Shown: positions 58,636 through 64,000 of the stretch, one piece after another | Layout: every line of letters starts with the position of its first letter | Numbering within the stretch: the first letter of the stretch is position 1 | Source of the DNA: Stutzerimonas stutzeri TS44 | GTDB lineage: Bacteria > Pseudomonadota > Gammaproteobacteria > Pseudomonadales > Pseudomonadaceae | Assembly (NCBI GenBank): GCA_000263395.1 | Contig: AJXE01000003.1 | Location: 1-64,000, forward strand | DNA length: 64,000 nt | Reading direction: 5' to 3' | Made by a program: the position numbers and the translations under genes | The notes under the pieces: generated by a model | Databases searched by the model: none | The model's input: the letters and a program-made list of their open reading frames with translations, nothing else | Told to the model about the DNA's origin: nothing

Positions 58636-58666
58636 CGATAATCGACATACTGTTCGATTATCGAAC
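58636..58666. promoter_or_regulatory. PcaR operator in the pcaI promoter
   Basis: CCGATAATCGAC-like half palindrome (58636-58645) followed by the perfect palindrome GTTCGATTATCGAAC (58652-58666). The GATTATCG core recurs upstream of pcaR. In P. putida PcaR binds repeated sites of this kind in the pcaI promoter and activates with beta-ketoadipate. Confidence 0.8.
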
Positions 58667-58750
58667 CAATTAGCACCTCATGCCGGGCGATGATCACGAC
58701 GCCGCACCCGGGCCGGGAGCCCGGCACGGCGGCGTATCAGCGGTGCGACA

Positions 58751-59593
58751 TCAATGGAACAGCCGCGTACTCAGCTCGCGGCTGGCCTCGAGCAGCACCG
58801 GCAGGAAACGCGTCTCCAACTCCTGGCGCGAGACACGTCCGGCATGGGTGCCGACGTTCAAGGCGGCGAGCACCTGGCCGGCGGAATCCTTGAGCGGCAC
58901 CGCCAGCGAGCGCAGACCGACTTCCAGCTCCTGGTCGACGATGACCCAGCCCTGATGGCGGATTTGCGCGATATTCGCCCGCAACGCCTCGGGCGTATGC
59001 AGGGTGCGGCTGGTCTTGACCTGCAGGTCGGCGCGTTCGAGGTACTCGTCGAGCGCCGTGTCGTCCAACGCCGCCAGCAGGATGCGGCCCATCGAAGTGC
59101 AGTACGCCGGCAGCCGGCTGCCCACCGACAGGTCCACCGAAATCAGCCGTTGCGGCGTGGCCGAGCGCGCGACGTAGAGCACCTCGTCACCTTCCAGCGT
59201 GGCCATCGAACAGGCTTCGTGCAGCTGCTCGCTGAGCCGGTCGAGGATCGGTTGCGCGGTCAGCGCCAGCGGCGTGGAAGACAGGTAGGCATGCCCCAGG
59301 GTCAATACCTTGGGCAGCAGTGAATAGCTGCGCCCATCGGTGGTGACGTAGCCGAGCTTCATCAGCGTGTGCAGGCAGCGACGCACGGCGGCGCGGGGGA
59401 TTTCGGTGCGGTGGCTGATCTGCGCGATGGTCAGGTGGCGCTTGCGTTCCTGGAAGGCGTGGATCACCGCCAGCCCGCGCGCCAGTGAGGTCATGAAATT
59501 GGGGTCGCCGGTCAGCGCCTCGATGCGCTTGGCCGGCGAAGCGACGATGGGTGGTGCCATCGGTGCGGGATGGGAGCGCGACTCGTCGGTCAT
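58751..59593 (-). CDS. pcaR: IclR-family pathway regulator PcaR
   Basis: A 280-aa regulator: N-terminal winged helix (SLARGLAVIHAFQERKRHLT, then IAQISHRTEIPRAAVRRCLH) and a C-terminal effector domain with GSRLPAYCTSMGRILLAAL and GVGLRSLAVPL-like EVGLRSLAVPLKD. It closely follows the PcaR group, which responds to beta-ketoadipate and activates pca genes. Located upstream of pcaI on the same strand with separate operators, including a long palindrome in its own promoter. Confidence 0.92.
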   Translation of the reverse strand: MTDESRSHPAPMAPPIVASPAKRIEALTGDPNFMTSLARGLAVIHAFQERKRHLTIAQISHRTEIPRAAVRRCLHTLMKLGYVTTDGRSYSLLPKVLTLGHAYLSSTPLALTAQPILDRLSEQLHEACSMATLEGDEVLYVARSATPQRLISVDLSVGSRLPAYCTSMGRILLAALDDTALDEYLERADLQVKTSRTLHTPEALRANIAQIRHQGWVIVDQELEVGLRSLAVPLKDSAGQVLAALNVGTHAGRVSRQELETRFLPVLLEASRELSTRLFH

Positions 59594-59621
59594 AACGGTA
59601 CTCCGGGGCTGCTGGCAATCG

Positions 59622-59653
59622 GGCGATTATCGATATCTTGATCGATAATCGCC
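59622..59653. promoter_or_regulatory. Long palindrome in the pcaR promoter
   Basis: GGCGATTATCGAT-ATCTTG-ATCGATAATCGCC: perfect 13-bp arms, sharing the CGATTATCGA core with the pcaI operator, 29 bp upstream of the pcaR start. Likely autoregulatory site. Confidence 0.82.
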
Positions 59654-59720
59654 AGCCGGATTGCCCGGAACCGCGCGAAGAATGCCCGCCCCGCGAGGAC
59701 CGCTGGGCCTTAGCGCGGCC

Positions 59721-60185
59721 TCAGCGCTCGCCTCGCCCGTCGCGCTGTGGCACACGCCGTCCTTGCGGCTGCGCCTTGTACGCAGCACGGTGCGCCGACT
59801 TGCTCTGGAGCTTGTGCGTCGGCCCGCGACTGTAAGACCTGGATGAAAACTGCTTGTCGCCATCGACACGCCGATCATGGCTGCCGTAGCGGTGATCGCG
59901 GCGCCCATAGTCGTGATCGCGGCGGTCAAGGCGACGGTCATAGTCGTGTCTACGGCGCTCGTAGCGGTCCCTGCCCTGATCGTCGTGGTCGTAATAGCGC
60001 ACCGACGGCGCGTAGCGGCGATAGTCGTGACGGTCGTAATAGTAGTAACGCGTCGGGTAGCCCGAGTGGTGATGATCCTTGTAGCCGCCGTAGTAATAGG
60101 GGCGGTAGTCATGATCGTCATACTCATAGACCGCACAGCCGCCAAGCAGGCTCAGCGCGAGAAGCAACAGCGGGAGTCGGAGCAT
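59721..60185 (-). CDS. Tyr/His/Asp/Arg-rich lipoprotein
   Basis: A 154-aa lipoprotein: signal MLRLPLLLLALSLLGGCAVY with lipobox LGGC (Cys17). The mature part is low-complexity, dominated by Tyr, Asp, His and Arg (for example YDDHDYRPYYYGGYKDHHHS), and turns basic at the C-terminus. The His/Asp content could bind metal ions, but this is only a suggestion. GGAGG precedes ATG 60185. Third of three lipoprotein genes in a row on the minus strand. Confidence 0.75.
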   Translation of the reverse strand: MLRLPLLLLALSLLGGCAVYEYDDHDYRPYYYGGYKDHHHSGYPTRYYYYDRHDYRRYAPSVRYYDHDDQGRDRYERRRHDYDRRLDRRDHDYGRRDHRYGSHDRRVDGDKQFSSRSYSRGPTHKLQSKSAHRAAYKAQPQGRRVPQRDGRGER

Positions 60186-60266
60186 GATTCGCCTCCTGAA
60201 GAGGCAAGGCCGGCGTAGCGACCCTGCCGGAACGGAACGCGGCGGGCGGTACGCCCGCCATCGGGG

Positions 60267-60419
60267 TCAGCAGTTGCCCTTCTTCGCCTGCCCTGGCGGG
60301 CAATGCGGTGGGCCACCATACCCGCCGTCGCCAATATCGATACCGATACCCGGCAGGCGCAGGCTGCAGCCGGATATCAACAGGGTCGCCAGCGCAACCG
60401 CAAGCAGACGCGCGACCAT
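60267..60419 (-). CDS. Small lipoprotein with CPPGxAKKGNC tail
   Basis: A 50-codon gene. Product MVARLLAVALATLLISGCSL begins with a lipoprotein signal (Cys18) and ends HCPPGQAKKGNC after a Gly-rich stretch. It is paralogous to the upstream neighbour in its CPPG...KG-C tail. Its ATG directly follows that gene's TAA. Two tail Cys may form a disulfide. Function unknown. Confidence 0.75.
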   Translation of the reverse strand: MVARLLAVALATLLISGCSLRLPGIGIDIGDGGYGGPPHCPPGQAKKGNC

Positions 60420-60602
60420 TTAGCAGCTCCCTTTCATGCGATGGCCTGGCGGGCAGAAACCACCGCCGCCGTGGCCATGACCACCGATATCCAGATGCAC
60501 CGCATCGGCATCGCCAATGCGCGCATGCACACCCGGCGCACTGAAGCTGCAACCTGCCAGACCCAGCGTCGCCCCCAGCAACAACATCGTCCAGATTCTC
60601 AT
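60420..60602 (-). CDS. Small lipoprotein with CPPGHRMKGSC tail
   Basis: A 60-aa lipoprotein: signal MRIWTMLLLGATLGLAGCSF (Cys18), a Gly/His-rich middle (IGGHGHGGGG) and the tail FCPPGHRMKGSC. AGGAG lies before ATG 60602. It leads the run of three lipoprotein genes and is a paralog of the next one. Function unknown. Confidence 0.78.
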   Translation of the reverse strand: MRIWTMLLLGATLGLAGCSFSAPGVHARIGDADAVHLDIGGHGHGGGGFCPPGHRMKGSC

Positions 60603-60940
60603 CGAGATACTCCTTGGATTCTCAGTGGGCCATTGCCCGATCTGCCCATGCGCTGAAAGGCGCGGCTGGACGATGAATCAGACCTCGGCCGATTTGTCTC
60701 GTTCCGTTAGTCGGCATTAATTCTCTTTCGGCTAACGGCATGTTCGATTGTTTTTTTCGATGATGACGTGCAGCAGCAAAGCCGCAGCGTCCTGCGCCGT
60801 CGTCAGGGCAGCGCCCTTGGAACGGCTCGCGCAGTGTACCGGGCCGAGGCATGTGATCGGCTAACAGGCCCACGCCTGATCGGCTCTGGCAGCGGATCGG
60901 CATCACAAAACTGATACGTGGCGGAAGGTTTCCCCTGTCT
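60603..60940. other. Intergenic region between lipoprotein and gntR genes
   Basis: 338 bp upstream of the lipoprotein cluster. It should carry that cluster's promoter. No convincing gene, RNA or terminator was found; a frame of 94 codons on the minus strand lacks coding character. Confidence 0.4.
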
Positions 60941-61696
60941 TCAGCGCTTTTTCGCGGCTTTGCCGTTCTTGCCGAGGATGTGCGAGAACACCGCGTGCAG
61001 GTCGCCCGAGGCGCTGTCTTCTTCCAGATCGAGCTTGCTGTCGATGTGGTCCATGTGGTGCAGCATCAGGCGCACGGCCAGATCGGTATCGCGGGCGGCG
61101 ATGGCGTCGATCAGCTCGTTGTGCTCGTCGTAGGAGCAATGCGAGCGGCCACCGCTTTCGTATTGCGCGATGATCAGCGAGGTCTGCGAGATCAGGCTGC
61201 GCTGGAAGCTGATCAGCGGCGCGTTCTTCGCCGCCTCGGCCAGCTTGAGGTGGAACTCGCCGGACAGGCGGATGCCGGCGCCGCGGTCGCCGCGGGCGAA
61301 GCAGTCGCGCTCGTCGTTCACCATCTGCCGCAGCTCGGCCAACTGCGCGGCGCTGGCGTGCTGTACCGCGAGTTCGGTGATCGCGCGCTCGACCAGCCGG
61401 CGGGCGAAGAAGATCTGCCGCGCCTCGTCGACGCTCGGGCTGGCCACCACCGCGCCGCGGTTGGGCCGCAGCAGCACCACGCTCTCGTGGGCCAGGCGTG
61501 ACAGGGCGCGGCGAATGATGGTACGGCTGACGCCGAAGATCTCCCCCAGCGCTTCTTCGCTGAGCTTGGTACCTGGGGCCAGCCGCTGTTCGAGGATGGC
61601 GTCGAAGATGTGCGCGTAGACAATATCGTCCTGGGTTCCGGTCCGGCCCTTGCCGGTCCGCGTGGGTTTCTTCAGCGGCTGCAGTTGTTCGTTCAT
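60941..61696 (-). CDS. GntR family regulator, FCD subfamily
   Basis: A 251-aa repressor-type protein: winged helix at residues about 30-95 (LSEEALGEIFGVSRTIIRRA) and an all-helical FCD effector domain with metal ligands in the Asp/His pattern FHLKLAEAAK and MLHHMDHIDSKL. It is divergent from a purine permease gene, so a purine degradation or uptake signal is a likely effector. ATG at 61696 begins MNEQLQPLKKPTRTGKGRTG. Confidence 0.88.
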   Translation of the reverse strand: MNEQLQPLKKPTRTGKGRTGTQDDIVYAHIFDAILEQRLAPGTKLSEEALGEIFGVSRTIIRRALSRLAHESVVLLRPNRGAVVASPSVDEARQIFFARRLVERAITELAVQHASAAQLAELRQMVNDERDCFARGDRGAGIRLSGEFHLKLAEAAKNAPLISFQRSLISQTSLIIAQYESGGRSHCSYDEHNELIDAIAARDTDLAVRLMLHHMDHIDSKLDLEEDSASGDLHAVFSHILGKNGKAAKKR

Positions 61697-62121
61697 CGGG
61701 GGTTCGCATCCTGGTGTCGGCAGCGCAACTTTACTGCGTTCCGCGAGCCGCCGGCAGCTCACCGCAGCAGATTAGCGAAAATGTCGCACCCACAATTGTG
61801 CACAATCAATCAGCCAAAATGCTCACCCATGCACGCAGCACTCGCTTCGCCCCTCTACCCTTCCAGCACTCGAAACCAGCCTGAAACTGGCGAACAGCCG
61901 CGCTTTCCCGAGATTCTTCAGCTCCGATTAGATGCAATCGGCAGTCTGCGCTCGACACTTATTACCAATCTGCGTTTGCCTTTTTTGTATACACAAGCAT
62001 AATCGCGACACGTCTTTCTGACCCACAAGTCAACTTGAGGCAGATCGCGTATACCCGTCACCCGCCCTCGGGAGCACTCAGGCTCTGGGTGACCGACAAC
62101 AAGAACGATGAGGAACACCCA
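61697..62121. promoter_or_regulatory. Divergent gntR/permease promoter region with two palindromes
   Basis: 425 bp without a gene. It contains ATTGTGCACAAT (61795-61806) about 100 bp before gntR, and TTGTATACACAA (61985-61996) about 125 bp before the permease. Both fit the TTGT-N4-ACAA operators of FCD-type GntR proteins, suggesting that the regulator controls both directions. Confidence 0.65.
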
Positions 62122-63468
62122 GTGGAAAACATCACGCAGGAACAGCGGGTCACCCCGGCGCAGCACCGGACGTCCGGCCGACTCGATCGCTTCTTCAGGC
62201 TCAGCGAGCATCGCACCAGCGTGCGTACCGAGCTGCTCGCAGGCCTGACCACGTTCGTCACCATGGCCTACATCATCTTCGTCAACCCGAACATCATGGC
62301 CGAAGCCGGCGTGGACCACGGTGCCGCCTTCGTTGCCACCTGCATCGGCGCGGCGCTGGGCTGTTTCCTCATGGGCTTGTATGCCAACTGGCCGGTGGGC
62401 CTGGCGCCGGGCATGGGCCTGAACGCCTTCTTCACCTACACGGTGGTCGGCGAAATGGGCTACAGCTGGCAGATCGCGCTGGGTGCGGTGTTCCTCTCCG
62501 GCATCCTGTTCACGCTCATGAGCCTGTCAAAGATCCGCGAGTGGCTGCTCAACAGCATTCCGATGAGCCTGCGCTTCGCCATGGGCGCCGGGGTCGGCCT
62601 GTTCCTCGGACTGATCGGCCTGAAGACTGCCGGCATCGTGGTGGACAGCCCGGCCACGCTGCTGACACTGGGTTCGTTCGGCGAGCCTTCGGCGCTGCTG
62701 GCGGGCATCTGCTTCCTGCTGATCGCCGTACTCAGCCATCGCAACGTGTTCGGCGCGATCCTGATCGCCATGCTGGCCGTTACCGCCATCGGTTGGGGCC
62801 TCGGCCTGGTGGAATATCGCGGCCTGGTATCGATGCCGCCGAGCCTAGCGCCGACCTGGCTGGCGATGGATATCCTCGGTGCGCTGGACGTGGCGATGAT
62901 CAGCGTGATTCTCGCCTTCCTCTTCGTGAACATGTTCGACACCGCCGGAACGCTGATGGGCGTCGCGCATCGCGCCAACCTGGTGGATGACGAGGGCCGC
63001 ATCAAGGACCTGTCGCGCGCACTGAAGGCCGACAGCACCTCCAGCGTGGTCGGCGCCTTCGTCGGCTGTCCGCCGGTGACCAGCTACGTGGAAAGCGCCT
63101 CGGGCGTCGCCGCCGGCGGCCGCACCGGCCTCACCGCGATCACCGTCGGCGTACTGTTTCTCGTCGCGATGTTTCTCTCCCCGCTGGCCGGCATGATCCC
63201 CGCCTATGCCACCGCCGGCGCGCTGATCTATGTCGCCATGCTGATGATGAGCGGCATGGCGCATATCGACTGGAAGGACCACACCGACACCATCCCGGCT
63301 ATCGTCACCGTGGTGATGATGCCGCTGACCTTCTCCATCGCCAACGGCATTGCCCTGGGCTTTCTCACCTATGCCACGCTGAAGCTGTTGACCGGCCAGC
63401 GCGACAAGGTGTCGATCAGCCTGTACGTGCTGTGCGTGATCTTCATCGCCAAATTCGCGTTCCTCTGA
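62122..63468 (+). CDS. NCS2 family purine permease (AzgA/PbuG type)
   Basis: A 448-aa inner-membrane protein with about 12-14 helices. AzgA-type landmarks: RTELLAGLTTFVTMAYIIFV, NPNIMAEAG, WPVGLAPGMGLNAFFTYTVV, FVNMFDTAGTLMGVAHRANL and PPVTSYVESASGVAAGGRTG. Such proteins import adenine, guanine or hypoxanthine with protons. GTG at 62122 with GAGGA upstream is chosen; the earlier in-frame ATG at 62035 lacks a ribosome site. Confidence 0.93.
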   Translation: MENITQEQRVTPAQHRTSGRLDRFFRLSEHRTSVRTELLAGLTTFVTMAYIIFVNPNIMAEAGVDHGAAFVATCIGAALGCFLMGLYANWPVGLAPGMGLNAFFTYTVVGEMGYSWQIALGAVFLSGILFTLMSLSKIREWLLNSIPMSLRFAMGAGVGLFLGLIGLKTAGIVVDSPATLLTLGSFGEPSALLAGICFLLIAVLSHRNVFGAILIAMLAVTAIGWGLGLVEYRGLVSMPPSLAPTWLAMDILGALDVAMISVILAFLFVNMFDTAGTLMGVAHRANLVDDEGRIKDLSRALKADSTSSVVGAFVGCPPVTSYVESASGVAAGGRTGLTAITVGVLFLVAMFLSPLAGMIPAYATAGALIYVAMLMMSGMAHIDWKDHTDTIPAIVTVVMMPLTFSIANGIALGFLTYATLKLLTGQRDKVSISLYVLCVIFIAKFAFL

Positions 63469-63485
63469 ACGAGGTACGCATCATC

Positions 63486-63518
63486 GCCCCGTCGCATCGC
63501 GGCGGGGCTTTTGCTTTT
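63486..63518 (+). terminator. Intrinsic terminator after the purine permease gene
   Basis: GCCCCGTCGC-ATC-GCGGCGGGGC followed by TTTTGCTTTT, 17 bp after the permease stop. Confidence 0.85.
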
Positions 63519-63532
63519 GTCAGGAGGAAGTG

Positions 63533-64000
63533 ATGAGTCTGGAAACCTGGTTGTTGTATGCGAGTGCGGCGCTGGTGGTGATTTTGATCCCCGGTCCGCT
63601 GTCGCTGCTGATGATCAGCAACAGCCTGAACTATGGGGTGCGCCGTTCGTGGCCGGCGTTTCTCGGCGGGGTCACGGCCTCGATCCTCCTGCTCAGCGCC
63701 TCGGCACTGGGACTCGGCGCCATCCTGCTGGCGTCGGAGCGACTGTTCAGCACGCTGAAGCTGATCGGCGCGCTGTACCTGTTCTATCTCGCCTGGCAGA
63801 GCTGGCAGGAGGCCCGTCAGGCTCCTGCCGCGCGGGCAATCGAAACCCCGGCGCTGGCGCCGCGCTTCGGCCGGCTGTTCGGACGGGCGTTCATGCTAGG
63901 CGGCAGCAACCCGAAGGACATTCTGTTCTTCGCCGCCTTCCTGCCGCAGTTTCTCAGCGCCGGGCAGCCGCTGCTGCCGCAGTTGCTGGTGATGATCGTG
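63533..64000 (+). CDS. LysE/RhtB family exporter (partial)
   Basis: First 156 residues of a LysE-type amino acid exporter, cut by the window end. The start MSLETWLLYASAALVVILIP continues with GPLSLLMISNSLNYGVRRSW, and GGSNPKDILFFAAFLPQFL is the family motif in the second half. AGGAGG precedes ATG 63533. Predicted inner-membrane exporter of amino acids or homoserine lactones; substrate unknown. Confidence 0.9.
   Translation, partial: MSLETWLLYASAALVVILIPGPLSLLMISNSLNYGVRRSWPAFLGGVTASILLLSASALGLGAILLASERLFSTLKLIGALYLFYLAWQSWQEARQAPAARAIETPALAPRFGRLFGRAFMLGGSNPKDILFFAAFLPQFLSAGQPLLPQLLVMIV

Noticed and set aside
59721..60185. Short Tyr/Asp/His repeats taken as a tandem DNA repeat or CRISPR-like array
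   Set aside because: The units vary in length and sequence and lie within a lipoprotein reading frame; no regular spacer structure exists here or anywhere in the window.
62000..62121. Possible purine riboswitch before the AzgA-type permease
   Set aside because: No purine aptamer core (TATA-N-G loops around three stems) was seen; paired GntR-type palindromes explain regulation better.

Overview
The window looks like a chromosomal segment of a Pseudomonas from the stutzeri group (Stutzerimonas). It is GC-rich, carries bra/liv, pca, cyd and fad gene sets of Pseudomonas type, and has a 38-codon gene whose product closely matches CcoM, the small cbb3-oxidase subunit described in P. stutzeri. The assignment rests on remembered family sequences; no search was run.

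Layout. 1-4.6 kb: a B12-riboswitch-controlled btuB with a partial downstream gene, a metallophosphoesterase and two tandem NlpC/P60 lipoproteins. 4.8-8.15 kb: a complete bd-type oxidase operon, cydP-cydA-cydB-cydX-ybgE, including two genes shorter than 60 codons. 8.4-16.8 kb: a DUF2946 protein, a 3-methyladenine glycosylase, a DAHP synthase preceded by an aromatic leader-peptide attenuator, a ClpP-like periplasmic protein, RNase Z, two VOC proteins, a GFA protein, a nitroreductase and a RarD-type permease. 16.8-25.7 kb: hrpA with an in-frame repeat-derived insertion, a Cache chemoreceptor with a FliA-type promoter, fadD and a PhaJ-type hydratase. 25.8-34.4 kb: ccoM with an ANR box, alkB, rapA, a CHAD protein, a YegD-like Hsp70 and hyi-glxR. 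34.5-43.3 kb: two ABC importers, one of PhnDCE type (phosphonate, phosphite or selenate class) and the branched-chain amino acid system braCDEFG. 43.4-49.1 kb: dcd, a cold-shock protein, apbC/mrp, metG, a CWC zinc protein, a pseudouridine synthase and tRNA-Gly(CCC).

49.06-54.72 kb is a small genomic island in the 3' end of tRNA-Gly(CCC), bounded by 27-bp perfect direct repeats. It carries a HigBA/RelE-type toxin-antitoxin pair, a 5'-truncated P2-type integrase, an excisionase-like protein, a divergent repressor with operator repeats, and a three-gene cargo. The cargo encodes a large AT-rich polytopic membrane protein of unknown family, a single-pass Pro/Cys-containing protein and a membrane-anchored DUF2726 nuclease-like protein. 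This cargo is the best candidate for an undescribed system; its function is not known from the sequence.

54.8-64 kb: the beta-ketoadipate genes pcaIJFD with their regulator pcaR and clear palindromic operators, three consecutive small lipoprotein genes, a GntR/FCD regulator divergent from an AzgA-type purine permease with matching palindromes, and a LysE-type exporter cut by the window end.
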